The notes: generated by a model not told the origin, from the sequence alone. 64,000 nucleotides of DNA from Marinomonas sp. TW1 (GCF_001625355.1 NZ_JSEE01000004.1:124001-188000), one strand, 5' to 3'. Counted from the first letter of the stretch, positions 1 to 9,497 are shown. A program made the numbers and translations.

Positions 1-1266
1 ACGAGAGGTTCTACGTAGATAAAAGCCTATGGATAAAACAATACCTAAGTAGATGGCGTATTCTAATGGAATAAATAGGGTCGATAAAAATGTGCCAATT
101 AAAATACACGCTTCCGCAGGATTCAGTTTGACCGTGTCGATGATGTGTCTGCTGTCGATTAAATTCCAAGCGATCAGTAAGACACTGCCTGCCATGGCTG
201 GCAAGGGTAAATACGCCGTACTGGATGGAATAAAGCAAATAACTAATGCAACGATAATGGCGGCAAACACTGCAGCTAAAGGACTTGCCGCACCAGCATC
301 ATAGTTGGCGCCTGAGCGAGTGAAGGAACCCGAACTGGTATAGCAAGAAAAGAACCCTCCGATCATATTAGACATACCTTGGCCAATAAATTCTTGATTG
401 CCGTCAATGACCTGTTTTGAACGAACTGAAATGGCCCGGGCAATTGAAACCGCTTCAATTAGGCCAAGTAGTGCTACGGCAAAGGCCCCTGAAAACAGGG
501 GCTGTATCCTTGCTAAGGACAGATCTGGAATTGAGATCGGTGGCAAACTCCCCGACATGCTCGTTACCATGGCAACGTTATGATGCTGTGCATTTAACAA
601 AAGACACAGCAGGCTTCCTGTCAGCATTCCAATCAACAAATAGGGTAGCTTGCGATTAATGGTTTTAATCAGTATTGAAGAGATAAAGGTCGTAGCACCG
701 ATAGCGAGCGCGTAAAGGTTGGTGTCGCTCAAGGAATGAAGCAAAGTACTAATTTCTTCTACAAAATTTAGGCCCGACGGCAGAGATACGCCTAATAAGT
801 GTTTGATTTGGCTGGTGGCGATGAGGATGGCTGCCCCTGTCGTAAAACCAATGATGACCGTATGTGAAATAAAATTAACCAAAGCCCCTAGTCTTAAGGT
901 GCCGAGGGTGAATTGAATAATGCCGACTAAAAAGCTCAGAGTGACGACTATGGTTAACTGCTCGGTGAGATCACTGTATGCCATTTGATTGACAACAGAA
1001 GCGACGACGATGGAAAGGGCGGCAGTGGGGCCAGATATCATATGGAAGGAACTACCAAATAAGGAGGCAATGGCGGCAGACACTATGGCGGTATACAAGC
1101 CAAACTCTGGAGGTAATCCGGCAATATAGGCATACGCCACACCTTGTGGAAGGACTAAGACGGCGCCGGTAATGCCTGCCATGAGGTCTTTTTTGAGGTC
1201 TGACGTAGTGAGTTGCCGTCCCCAATAAATAAAAGGGAATAAAGCGAGAAGTAGGGATTTTAACAT
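1..1266 (-). CDS. SulP-family inorganic anion transporter (partial, C-terminus outside window)
   Basis: Inner-membrane anion transporter of the SulP (SLC26) family, which carries sulfate, bicarbonate or dicarboxylates by symport or exchange. The frame is open from an ATG at 1266 to the window edge, giving 422 codons. The N-terminal part shows the family pattern: a short hydrophilic start, then many hydrophobic helices with LPQGVAYAYIAGLPPEFGLY near residue 40, SGPTAALS near residue 85, and FFSCYTSSGSFTRSGAN near residue 310. The cytoplasmic STAS domain expected after the last helix lies outside the window. It is divergent from a TRAP transporter-sulfatase cluster, so sulfate is a plausible substrate, but substrate cannot be read from this fragment. 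Family assignment is secure. Confidence 0.9.
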   Translation of the reverse strand, partial: MLKSLLLALFPFIYWGRQLTTSDLKKDLMAGITGAVLVLPQGVAYAYIAGLPPEFGLYTAIVSAAIASLFGSSFHMISGPTAALSIVVASVVNQMAYSDLTEQLTIVVTLSFLVGIIQFTLGTLRLGALVNFISHTVIIGFTTGAAILIATSQIKHLLGVSLPSGLNFVEEISTLLHSLSDTNLYALAIGATTFISSILIKTINRKLPYLLIGMLTGSLLCLLLNAQHHNVAMVTSMSGSLPPISIPDLSLARIQPLFSGAFAVALLGLIEAVSIARAISVRSKQVIDGNQEFIGQGMSNMIGGFFSCYTSSGSFTRSGANYDAGAASPLAAVFAAIIVALVICFIPSSTAYLPLPAMAGSVLLIAWNLIDSRHIIDTVKLNPAEACILIGTFLSTLFIPLEYAIYLGIVLSIGFYLRRTSR

Positions 1267-1378
1267 GCGCTTTCCAATTGATTGGCGAAATGGAGGAAAC
1301 AAGACCGTCCCAAGCTGACAGAAGATAGTAAACAATCAGTTTGTATTCGTAAAATGACAAAAGAGTGCTCTAAATCGA

Positions 1379-1418
1379 CAAAAATGAATATTTAAATATT
1401 TCTATGTATTCATTTTTG
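1379..1418. promoter_or_regulatory. Inverted repeat in the sulP / TRAP-TAXI divergent intergenic region
   Basis: Perfect 12-bp inverted repeat CAAAAATGAATA (1379-1390) and TATTCATTTTTG (1407-1418), separated by 16 nt. A 14-bp palindrome, AATATTTAAATATT (1387-1400), overlaps its left arm. It lies in the 247-nt gap between the divergent starts of the SulP gene and the TAXI binding protein, so it is well placed as an operator or a paired regulatory element for both. No regulator gene is adjacent and I do not recognise the motif. Confidence 0.45.
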
Positions 1419-1513
1419 ATTGGTTGGTGTCTTAAATAAGTATTTTACTGATATCAATTTGCAGGTTAGATTGAACATACCTTTAAAAATAATAATCAAG
1501 GTTGGAGTTCATA

Positions 1514-2515
1514 ATGCAGAATGTGAAGAAGTTATTGCGCCAAGGTATTAGTACTTTTGGGGTTGTTTGTGTGACATCGTTACTGACAAGTCATGCATTA
1601 GCAGCAAAAATAGGTATGGAATCATCTTCTCCTAATAGTCTTTTAGGTATGATACCTCAAGCTATGGCCCCTTTTTGGGCTGAGAGTGGTGTGGACATTC
1701 AGTTGTCACTTAATCAAACATTAACTAAGTCCCTTCTTAAAGTCGCTAAAGGCAGTTTAGATTCTGCAGTTGTTCCACCGCCTGCTTTTTCGGCATTGCA
1801 AAAAGGCGTAGGGCCTTATGCGAAAATGTCGGATAAAGCCAAAGATTTGTCTCACAATGTACGTGGATTATTCACTATTCCGGGCAGCTATTACCATGCG
1901 ATAACACGAGCAGATTCAGGCATAACATCTTGGCCAGAAGCTAAGGGAAAGCGCGTATTTATCGGACCACCAGCAGGGGCTGCTAACCAACAAATTATCG
2001 CATTAGCAAACGCAGGGGGATTGCCAGAAGGAGAATATGATCCTATAAAGGCCCCATGGGGTGCTGCGACGCAAAGTTATCAAGATGGTCAATTTGACGT
2101 CTATGTGGGGACATTTGGTCTCGGTTCTCAAGCGGTTGCAGAGCTAAGTCTGTCTAATGATATTCGTATACTTGGTATCCCTGGTGAAAAAATGGTGCCG
2201 CCTAAAGGTACAGGGATGCAGACGGCTGTCATTCCGCCGAAAAGTTACCCAGGCCTAGTGAATGAAAATCCGGTCATTACGTGGCAAACAGTCATGATGA
2301 TGGCGGTTAAAAAAGACATCTCAGATGATATTGCTTATACCCTGACCAAAGATTATATCGAGAATCGTCTTGCGCTAGCTGAGTCCAATTCAAGCTTTAG
2401 AGATCTGCCTGTAACCGATTATTTTGCTGGTGTTAATGCACCTTTGCACCCAGGAGCGGTACGTTATTACCAAGAAATTGGTGTTGATATCCCAGCTGAA
2501 TTAATGCCGAAGTAA
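1514..2515 (+). CDS. TAXI-family TRAP transporter solute-binding protein
   Basis: Periplasmic substrate-binding subunit of a TRAP transporter of the TAXI type (TAXI = TRAP-associated extracytoplasmic immunogenic). I place the start at ATG 1514, preceded by GGAG at 1504-1507; an in-frame TTG at 1502 is less likely because it overlaps that ribosome site. The first 30 or so residues form a signal peptide ending in HALA. The mature protein has the family glycine-rich stretch GPPAGAANQQ, where the ligand-binding lobes begin. It is followed 72 nt later by the fused TRAP permease, the usual TAXI arrangement. The sulfatase downstream suggests an organosulfate ligand; known TAXI proteins mostly bind small organic acids, so this is inference. 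Confidence 0.85.
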   Translation: MQNVKKLLRQGISTFGVVCVTSLLTSHALAAKIGMESSSPNSLLGMIPQAMAPFWAESGVDIQLSLNQTLTKSLLKVAKGSLDSAVVPPPAFSALQKGVGPYAKMSDKAKDLSHNVRGLFTIPGSYYHAITRADSGITSWPEAKGKRVFIGPPAGAANQQIIALANAGGLPEGEYDPIKAPWGAATQSYQDGQFDVYVGTFGLGSQAVAELSLSNDIRILGIPGEKMVPPKGTGMQTAVIPPKSYPGLVNENPVITWQTVMMMAVKKDISDDIAYTLTKDYIENRLALAESNSSFRDLPVTDYFAGVNAPLHPGAVRYYQEIGVDIPAELMPK

Positions 2516-2587
2516 TTCTCTTACTTTCCTACTTGTTTGTCATATTAATTAAATGGAGACGCTCGTCTCCATTTAAGGGAGCTTTTT

Positions 2588-4525
2588 ATGTCCTCCTCTC
2601 ACTTGTCTCTTAAAGCGGTTTCGTTAGTCATAGCGATATTGAGCTTTATCATTTGTATGTATGGGCTGGTCAATGTCCTGCCTGCCATCGGTGATTTTCG
2701 AATAGGGCCATTTCCTTTAGTGTCTTTTCGAGCTTCTTTCTTTGCCTTGTGTGTTATTACCATTGCACTTTGTATGCTAGAAAATTATTTCACTGGTAAG
2801 GCAAATGTTTTCGTTGCTCTGTTTAGTACCATTTTGATGTTTGGCATGTTGTGGTCTTGTTGGTCCTTCTATCAAATCAGCAGCGAGTTGGACGATGGCA
2901 TGTTTTTGTTCGGTTCGAATGAGATGTGGATAGCCGTTCTGGCATCGGTAGGCGCTTTATTCTTTTGTTGGCGTATTTGGGGCATTCCCGTTGCTCTGCT
3001 GGGCGTTGTCGGGATTTTGTACATGGCAACTGGTCAATATTGGCCTGGACCGCTGCAGACGGTGAGTCATGATGTAAATGAAACCTTAGCTCAGAACCTT
3101 TTATACAGTTTGGATACGGGAATTTTAGGTAGCACCTTTGGGATTGTGATCACGACTGTGTTTCCGTTTATTATCCTTGGTGCTTTGCTTGAAGGCGTTG
3201 GGGCCGGCGATTCTATGATTCGAATTGCTTTTCACTGGATGCGCAAAACAGCAGGTGGACCTGCTCACGCAGCGGTATTATCGTCTGCTTTGTTCGGGAC
3301 GGTATCCGGTAGCGCCGTTGGGAACGTGGTGGGAACGGGCGTCATCACTATCCCGATGATTAAACGACGTGGCTTTTCACCCAATTTTGCGGGGGCTGTT
3401 GAGGCATCAGCGTCAACGGGGGGGCAGATTATGCCACCAATCATGGGCGCGGCTGCGTTGGTGATGGCCGATTTTGTCGGTGTGAACTACATGACGGTGA
3501 TTATTGCCGTATTAGTCCCTTCGATCGCTTATTACGCCAGCTTGTTTGCCATGATCGTGTTTGAATCTCGTCGCTTAGACATCAAAGCTGACGATGAGTT
3601 TGATGGTGTTGATAAGCCAAACAAACAAGACTATCTCAACTTATTGCTGATCTTTATTCCCCTTGCCATTATTGTCGCATTACTACTGTATGGACTGTCT
3701 CCTTCCGGTGCTTCTATCACAGCATTGGCTTGTTTATTTCCATTGAGTTTGATTAATCCAGATATTAGAGAAAAGCCAGTTAAGCTGATAAAAAGCCTAT
3801 GTGTTGGTGGTAGAACTTTCGCGGGTTTGTTGATGGCGATTGCGGCCGTCAGTATTGTTATTTCGGCTTTATCCGCTACCGGCGTACCCGTTAAATTCAG
3901 TGTGTTATTAGCGAGTGTGGTGTCTAACTCTTTGCTGGTTTCATTATTGATAGCGGCTTTTTGTTGCATCGTTCTAGGTATGGGGATGCCAACGTTACCC
4001 GCTTATGTGACGGTGGCGACGATTGCTATCCCAGCGATGGAGCAGCTTGGTTTAGCCCCTTTGACGGCCCATATGTTTGTATTTTTTATTGCGGTCGGAT
4101 CGGCCATCACACCGCCCGTTGCTATTGCCGCTTTTGCCGCTGCGAGTATTTCGAAAGGTGGGCCAATCGGTACTTCTGTTCAGGCGTCTAAAGTCGGCAT
4201 CATGATTTTTATTATTCCATTCACTTTTGCCTTTAACCCAATGTTGTTAACCGTGGGGGATTCGGGTGTTCCTTTTGACTTAGTTTCTTGGGGTTGGCTA
4301 CTCATCAAACTGGCAATTGGCATTTTATTAATGGCGACTGCTTTGACTGGTTTTCATAGGCGTAAATTGCATGTATTTGAAATCGTTGCTCGCTTGGTGG
4401 CTGCCGTTATGCTGTTCGCCCCGGGGATTTTATGGGATCAAATAGGTATTTCATTAGCCATCTTCTTGTGGGTTTGGCATTTACGTCATGATTTAAAAGT
4501 ATTGCAGAAATTTAAGGGAGCATAA
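2588..4525 (+). CDS. TRAP transporter fused permease (4TM + 12TM type)
   Basis: Inner-membrane component of a sodium-dependent TRAP transporter in which the small (DctQ) and large (DctM) membrane subunits are one 645-residue polypeptide, as usual for TAXI systems. The N-terminal ~150 residues hold four predicted helices; the DctM-like part follows, with GALLEGVGAGDSMIR near residue 200, GTVSGSAVGNVVGTG near residue 240, and GMGMPTLPAYV near residue 460. The start has GGGAG six bases upstream. The gene ends three bases before the sulfatase start, so the two are almost certainly co-transcribed and translationally close. Confidence 0.9.
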   Translation: MSSSHLSLKAVSLVIAILSFIICMYGLVNVLPAIGDFRIGPFPLVSFRASFFALCVITIALCMLENYFTGKANVFVALFSTILMFGMLWSCWSFYQISSELDDGMFLFGSNEMWIAVLASVGALFFCWRIWGIPVALLGVVGILYMATGQYWPGPLQTVSHDVNETLAQNLLYSLDTGILGSTFGIVITTVFPFIILGALLEGVGAGDSMIRIAFHWMRKTAGGPAHAAVLSSALFGTVSGSAVGNVVGTGVITIPMIKRRGFSPNFAGAVEASASTGGQIMPPIMGAAALVMADFVGVNYMTVIIAVLVPSIAYYASLFAMIVFESRRLDIKADDEFDGVDKPNKQDYLNLLLIFIPLAIIVALLLYGLSPSGASITALACLFPLSLINPDIREKPVKLIKSLCVGGRTFAGLLMAIAAVSIVISALSATGVPVKFSVLLASVVSNSLLVSLLIAAFCCIVLGMGMPTLPAYVTVATIAIPAMEQLGLAPLTAHMFVFFIAVGSAITPPVAIAAFAAASISKGGPIGTSVQASKVGIMIFIIPFTFAFNPMLLTVGDSGVPFDLVSWGWLLIKLAIGILLMATALTGFHRRKLHVFEIVARLVAAVMLFAPGILWDQIGISLAIFLWVWHLRHDLKVLQKFKGA

Positions 4526-4527
4526 TA

Positions 4528-5841
4528 ATGACGAATATAATATACATAGTCGCAGACGATCTTGGCTACGCCGATTTAGGCTGTTACGGAGGGCGTGAAG
4601 CTCAGTTCGGACAAGTCTCGCCAAACATCGATAAGTTAGCCAGTGACGGCATGATGTTTCTAGAGGGCTATGCGAATTCTCCTGTGTGCTCTCCAACCCG
4701 CTTTGCACTGATGACAATGGCGTATCAGTATCGTTTGCGAGGTGCTTTAGAAGAACCAATTAATAGCCGAAGTAAGGGGAGTGACACATTAGGTTTGCCG
4801 CCACATATTCCTACGCTACCGTCACAATTAAAAAAAGCAGGCTATTACACAGGTTTGATGGGGAAATGGCATCTTGGTTATCCTCCTCATTTTGGGCCTA
4901 GAGCATCGGGTTACGATGAGTTCTTTGGCATCATGGCAGGTGGTGTCGATTATTTTTCTCATAAAAGTGGACAAGGTGATCACGATTTATGGATAAATGA
5001 AGAAGAACACAAAGAAATTGGTTATTTAACCGATTTGATTTCAGAACATTCTTTAGACTTTATTAATCGTCGAGCAGAAGAGAAATCTGAACAGCCTTTC
5101 TTCTTGAGTATTCATTACACAGCGCCTCATTGGCCTTGGGAGACCCGAGATGATGAGCATTTGTCTGAAAAAATGACGACTTTATTCCACCTTGAAGGCG
5201 GTAATATCCATACTTACCGAAAAATGATTCATCACATGGATGAAGGTATTGGCCGTATCATGGAAACGTTGGAAAAGCATGGTATGACAGAAGATACACT
5301 CATTGTGTTTACCAGTGATAATGGTGGCGAGCGCTTCTCTGATAATTGGCCCTTGGTCGGTGGCAAAATGGACTTAACCGAAGGGGGAATTCGAGTGCCT
5401 TGGGTGGTTCGTTGGCCAGGTGTTGTCAAAAAAGGCAGCGTCAGCATGCAGCACTGTATGACGATGGATTGGTCTCGAACTTTGCTTGAAGCTGGGAATG
5501 GTGTGTTTAGCCCTGATTATCCTGTGGACGGGGTGTCGCTCATGCCAGTGCTTAAAGGGGAAACGGAACGTTTTGAACGCCCTTTATATTGGCGTATGAA
5601 ACATCGAGGACAAAGAGCATTGCGCCTAGACGATTGGAAATACTTAAAAGTCGATGAGCATGAGTATCTATTTAATATAACCAATGATGCCCGTGAACGA
5701 GCGAATCTTGCGAAACGATATCCGGATAAACTCGCAGACATGAGGCAGCGATGGTTGGATTGGAATGAAACTATGCCGCAAATACCAGACGATGCGACAG
5801 TCAGTTTAGGCTACAGCGTAGCGGATATGCCGCAACGTTAA
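4528..5841 (+). CDS. Cytoplasmic formylglycine-dependent sulfatase
   Basis: Type I sulfatase hydrolysing a sulfate ester to an alcohol and sulfate. The calcium-binding pair D10-D11 near the N-terminus, the formylglycine motif C-x-P-x-R as C54-S-P-T-R58, the GKWHLG motif with K113 and H115, and the later metal-binding SDNGG near residue 262 are all present. Its 437 residues are typical of compact bacterial sulfatases. There is no signal peptide, so it should act in the cytosol, unlike many secreted polysaccharide sulfatases; this fits a small substrate brought in by the TRAP transporter encoded immediately upstream. The cysteine must be oxidised by a maturase not encoded here. Substrate unknown. 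Confidence 0.9.
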   Translation: MTNIIYIVADDLGYADLGCYGGREAQFGQVSPNIDKLASDGMMFLEGYANSPVCSPTRFALMTMAYQYRLRGALEEPINSRSKGSDTLGLPPHIPTLPSQLKKAGYYTGLMGKWHLGYPPHFGPRASGYDEFFGIMAGGVDYFSHKSGQGDHDLWINEEEHKEIGYLTDLISEHSLDFINRRAEEKSEQPFFLSIHYTAPHWPWETRDDEHLSEKMTTLFHLEGGNIHTYRKMIHHMDEGIGRIMETLEKHGMTEDTLIVFTSDNGGERFSDNWPLVGGKMDLTEGGIRVPWVVRWPGVVKKGSVSMQHCMTMDWSRTLLEAGNGVFSPDYPVDGVSLMPVLKGETERFERPLYWRMKHRGQRALRLDDWKYLKVDEHEYLFNITNDARERANLAKRYPDKLADMRQRWLDWNETMPQIPDDATVSLGYSVADMPQR

Positions 5842-5867
5842 GTAACCTGTTATCCAGTTGTGCCTTT

Positions 5868-5903
5868 AGCCAATCTCTCATCCTTGAAGATTGGCTTTTT
5901 TTA
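5868..5903 (+). terminator. Rho-independent terminator after the sulfatase
   Basis: Nine-bp perfect stem AGCCAATCT / AGATTGGCT (5868-5876 and 5888-5896) followed by a run of seven T. It closes the TRAP-sulfatase operon. Confidence 0.85.
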
Positions 5904-5956
5904 TTTTTAGGCGCACAAGATGTTAGCTATTTGTTATCTTTTTTAATGGGCGTAGG

Positions 5957-7513
5957 ATGGATTTAGTCACCTATTCTGAGGATCTTAATGATATGGCAGG
6001 TAATCAACATGTTTTGCTGACACCGCAACAAATGACTCAAGCGGATCAGGCTGCTGTCGTCGCAGGGGTGCCGGCTTTTACATTAATGACCACCGCAGGC
6101 AACGCAGTAGTTGAGGCCATTATTGGGCGATGGTCAAAGCGTCCTACTTTGGTGATGGCAGGTCCTGGCAATAATGGTGGCGACGGCTTTGTGATTGCTC
6201 AGGCGTTGTTACAGCATGGCTGGCCTGTGACATTGGCTTTTTCGGGGCAAATTGACCGTATGTCTAAGGAAGCTCAAGCCCATGCTAAGGCATGGCAGGG
6301 GGAATGGCAGACCTTGTTACCAAAACGGCTAGAAAATGCAGAGTTAGTGGTTGATGCTTTGTTTGGTGCAGGCTTGTCGCGGCCAATAGACGGTGTTGCC
6401 TATGCGATGTTGGAAGCCGTTGTTCAGTCAGGTTTGCCTGTTTGTGCGGTAGATGTTCCGAGTGGTGTAGATGGTACAACGGGCGTGGTGCTTGGTAAGG
6501 TTGCTCCTGCAGAGTTAACGGTGACCTTCTTTCGTAAAAAGCCGGGTCATTTATTATTCCCTGGCCGTGATTTGTGCGGCGAACTTATTGTTGCTGATAT
6601 TGGTATTCCTGAGACGGTACTGGACGAGCTGAATCTGAACACGTGGGAAAACCATCTTGATCTATGGCTAAAAGACTACCCTTGGCCTCAGCAAAATGGT
6701 CATAAATTTCATCGCGGTCATGTGCTTATTTATGGTGGTCAATGGATGACAGGTGCCAGTCGCCTAAGTGCCAGAGCGGCACAGCGTATCGGGGCGGGGC
6801 TGGTTTCATTGGCGGTGCCGGAGATGAGCTGGTCAGTCTATGCTTCTTCTATGTTGTCAGTGATGGTAAAACCTTTGGAAACACAGCAACCTGAGCACGC
6901 GTTTCAGCAGGTGCTGAACGACCCTCGTTTTAATGTCGTGGTGATTGGTCCTGGTGCAGGGTTAGAAGGAAACGACAAGAACCGTGTTAAACATGCCGTG
7001 CTAGAAACATTAAAATGTGCTCGAGCTTGTGTCTTGGATGCGGATGCATTGACCGCCTTTTCAGAACAGCCAGAAGCATTGTTTAGCGCCATTCATGGTT
7101 CTTGTGTCCTGACACCTCATGAAGGAGAGTTTGCGCGCTTGTTCCCTCACCTTTCTGAACAATCAGGAAAGGATAAATTCACTAGAGCCAAACAAGCAGC
7201 GCATGAGAGTGGGGCTATCATCTTGTTAAAAGGCGCGGACACCATTATTGCATCACCGGATGGTCGAGCGATTATTAACGCGAATGCGCCAGCTGAACTC
7301 GCCACAGGCGGAGCAGGAGATGTGCTTGCCGGATTCATTGCGGGTTTGATCGCACAAGGTATGACGCCGTTTTATGCGACCGCAGCAGCGGTTTGGTTGC
7401 ATGGCGAAGTGGCAAATGAGGTAGGTGCTGGGCTGATTGCCGAAGATTTACCGGACCATCTTCCGCAAGTATTGTCTGCTATTCATAAACAATATTTCCC
7501 ATCAAAAAAGTAA
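5957..7513 (+). CDS. nnr: Bifunctional NAD(P)H-hydrate epimerase / ADP-dependent NAD(P)H-hydrate dehydratase
   Basis: Metabolite-repair enzyme (YjeF type) that epimerises and dehydrates damaged NADHX and NADPHX. The N-terminal epimerase domain carries AGPGNNGGDGFV near residue 65; the C-terminal ribokinase-like dehydratase domain carries GPGAGL, the TPHEGEFARL segment and ATGGAGDVLAG with the catalytic Asp near residue 455. The 518-residue length matches the fused bacterial form. An in-frame ATG at 5993 has a better ribosome site (GAGGA at 5978-5982), so the protein may begin 12 residues later. In many gammaproteobacteria the neighbours are tsaE and queG; those are absent here, and the gene stands alone between two terminators. 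Confidence 0.93.
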   Translation: MDLVTYSEDLNDMAGNQHVLLTPQQMTQADQAAVVAGVPAFTLMTTAGNAVVEAIIGRWSKRPTLVMAGPGNNGGDGFVIAQALLQHGWPVTLAFSGQIDRMSKEAQAHAKAWQGEWQTLLPKRLENAELVVDALFGAGLSRPIDGVAYAMLEAVVQSGLPVCAVDVPSGVDGTTGVVLGKVAPAELTVTFFRKKPGHLLFPGRDLCGELIVADIGIPETVLDELNLNTWENHLDLWLKDYPWPQQNGHKFHRGHVLIYGGQWMTGASRLSARAAQRIGAGLVSLAVPEMSWSVYASSMLSVMVKPLETQQPEHAFQQVLNDPRFNVVVIGPGAGLEGNDKNRVKHAVLETLKCARACVLDADALTAFSEQPEALFSAIHGSCVLTPHEGEFARLFPHLSEQSGKDKFTRAKQAAHESGAIILLKGADTIIASPDGRAIINANAPAELATGGAGDVLAGFIAGLIAQGMTPFYATAAAVWLHGEVANEVGAGLIAEDLPDHLPQVLSAIHKQYFPSKK

Positions 7514-7520
7514 GATTAAT

Positions 7521-7576
7521 AAAAAGGCCCTGCCTTGTTAACGAGATGTTAAGCGTTAGCAAGGCAGGGCCTTTTT
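7521..7576. terminator. Bidirectional terminator between nnr and fdhA
   Basis: A 23-bp stem with one wobble pair (7521-7543 with 7554-7576), about a 10-nt loop, A-run on the left and T-run on the right. It can stop both the rightward nnr transcript and the leftward fdhA transcript. Confidence 0.88.
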
Positions 7577-7603
7577 TGTTTAGTTATTCCGCTTTTTGAT
7601 TTA

Positions 7604-8797
7604 TCAACTCACCATTTTGTGGGGATCGATAACGAATTTCTTCGCAGCGCCGCCATCGAAATCAGCATAACCTTGTGGCGCTTGATCCAGTGAAATCATT
7701 TGTACATTCACCGCTTTTGCAATGTCGATCTTATCAAACAAGATAGCTTGCATCAGTGCTCGGTGGTATTTCATTACCGGACATTGGCCGGTATGAAGGG
7801 AATGAGATTTTGCCCAGCCTAGACCAAAGCGCATGCTTAGGCTACCTTGTTTAGCGGCTTCGTCTGTGGCGCCTGGATCTTCTGTGACATACAAGCCCGG
7901 AATACCAATTTGCCCACCAGCGCGTGTCATTTGCATGGCGGAATTCAAGACAACCGCAGGGGATTCTTGATGGTGATTACAGCCACAAGCATGGGCTTCA
8001 AACCCTACGCAATCCACAAAGGCATCCACTTCTCGGTCACCTAGTATTGCTTCGATTTTATCTTGCATGTCACCATCTTGAGTAAGATCGATGGTTTCAC
8101 AACCAAAAGAGCGTGCTTGGTTAAGACGGTCTTCCACCATGTCGCCGACAATGACACAAGCTGCACCAAGTAAATGAGCCGATGCTGCAGCGGCCAAACC
8201 AACCGGGCCAGCACCGGCGATGTAAACAGTAGAACCTGGCCCAACGCCCGCGGTAACGCAGCCGTGGAATCCCGTTGGGAAAATATCAGACAGCAGTGTG
8301 AGGCTTTGGATTTTTTCACGAGCTTGATCGGCGTCGGGGAATTTGAGCAAGTTGAAATCCGCATAGGGCACCATGACATAGTCGGCTTGTCCACCAACCC
8401 AACCGCCCATGTCTACGTAACCATACGCCGCGCCAGGGCGAGCTGGGTTGACGTTCAAGCAAATGCCAGTTTTGCCTTCTTTGCAATTACGGCAGCGACC
8501 GCAGGCAATGTTAAAAGGCACAGAAACTAAATCTCCCACTTTGATGAATTCCACATCGCGGCCACATTCGATCACTTCACCAGTGATTTCATGGCCGAGT
8601 ACCAAGCCTTTTGGTGCCGTCGTTCGACCTCGAACCATGTGTTGATCACTACCGCAGATGTTAGTCGTAACCACTTTTAGAATGACACCATGGTTACAAC
8701 GACGTTTGCCAATGGCCAATTCAGGAAAGGGGATAGCTTCGACGTTGACCGTGCCGTTGCCTTGATAAATAACGCCTCTGTTTGCGTGATTATGCAT
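7604..8797 (-). CDS. fdhA: Glutathione-independent, zinc-dependent formaldehyde dehydrogenase
   Basis: Medium-chain alcohol-dehydrogenase-superfamily enzyme that oxidises formaldehyde to formate with NAD and no added thiol, as in Pseudomonas putida. Catalytic zinc ligands are seen as C48-GSDQ-H53 and G68-H-E70; the structural zinc set C-x2-C-x2-C-x7-C lies near residues 98-113; the Rossmann motif is GAGPVG near residue 195. The sequence NICGSDQHMVRGRTTAP and the C-terminal KKFVIDPHK are hallmarks of this subfamily. Length 397 fits. It is monocistronic, with a long leader of about 360 nt free of other genes, and ends at the bidirectional terminator shared with nnr. Confidence 0.93.
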   Translation of the reverse strand: MHNHANRGVIYQGNGTVNVEAIPFPELAIGKRRCNHGVILKVVTTNICGSDQHMVRGRTTAPKGLVLGHEITGEVIECGRDVEFIKVGDLVSVPFNIACGRCRNCKEGKTGICLNVNPARPGAAYGYVDMGGWVGGQADYVMVPYADFNLLKFPDADQAREKIQSLTLLSDIFPTGFHGCVTAGVGPGSTVYIAGAGPVGLAAAASAHLLGAACVIVGDMVEDRLNQARSFGCETIDLTQDGDMQDKIEAILGDREVDAFVDCVGFEAHACGCNHHQESPAVVLNSAMQMTRAGGQIGIPGLYVTEDPGATDEAAKQGSLSMRFGLGWAKSHSLHTGQCPVMKYHRALMQAILFDKIDIAKAVNVQMISLDQAPQGYADFDGGAAKKFVIDPHKMVS

Positions 8798-9161
8798 GTG
8801 AGCATCCTTTTTCGGTTGTTATTTTTGTTCACGACTGGTTATTTTGTCACCAGCGAAAAAAAGAATAGGTCTTTGTACGACAACAATGCAATCTGGAAAC
8901 GACTAGGAAAACTAGCCGTTAGGAGACTGTCGTCGTCGGTATATATCTCTGATTTCAGGAAAAAACGCTGGAGGCCGCGTTAATTATAGGATTGGCTATT
9001 TTGTTTCATTCTTTGCTGGGCTAATGATTCTATTTGAAAGATGGCTATGTGTGATAAAAAGGCGTGTTGAGAACACCAAGATACTCAACATTGGATGCTA
9101 TCCCGATGAGAATAACGCAACTTAGAGCATGGCCAGTTTCTGTCATTATGGATTAACGGTC
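8798..9161. other. Gene-free stretch upstream of fdhA
   Basis: About 360 nt with no convincing coding frame. It must hold the fdhA promoter on the minus strand. One hairpin is visible at 8898-8920 (nine-bp stem AACGACTAG / CTAGCCGTT with one mismatch, a G-U pair when read on the minus strand), in what would be the fdhA leader. I recognise no riboswitch. Confidence 0.4.
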
Positions 9162-9497
9162 TTATCTTTTAAAAAGCACCATAGGGGGAACCTTCCAGAG
9201 TATCAATAAGGAGATTAAACAAATACCGGCAGAGGCAAACAGGCCTAAACTCAAGGTGTCTAATAAAACCTGTTGCGCAAGGTCGATTGGTAATTCATTT
9301 GACGCTGAGTGGCTTGTTTGTATCAGAATATTGGGGTTGCTTAACTCAGTGATATGTTGCGGTTGATCTGCATTTATTAGCGTTTTTTCTAAGTTCTGCT
9401 TATAGAGAAAATTAATAAAGGATCCGGTGACGGCCGTGCCCAACATACCACCAAGCGAAGAGATTAGCGAGGCATCAGGTGATGAAGTGGCATCCGG
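9162..9497 (-). pseudogene. C-terminal remnant of a DHA2-family MFS drug transporter
   Basis: Open minus-strand frame between a stop at 9498 and the natural end at 9162. The readable sequence SLISSLGGMLGTAVTGSFIN, a polar loop of about 45 residues, then a hydrophobic helix (LFASAGICLISLLILWKV) matches the last two helices of 14-helix DHA2 (EmrB/QacA-like) efflux pumps. The roughly 400 preceding residues are missing and no ribosome site or start fits, so this is a decayed end rather than a small protein. It adjoins another remnant on the opposite strand. Confidence 0.55.

Noticed and set aside
8174..8530. 118-codon plus-strand frame opposite fdhA
   Set aside because: Lies wholly within the well-supported fdhA gene and has no family resemblance.
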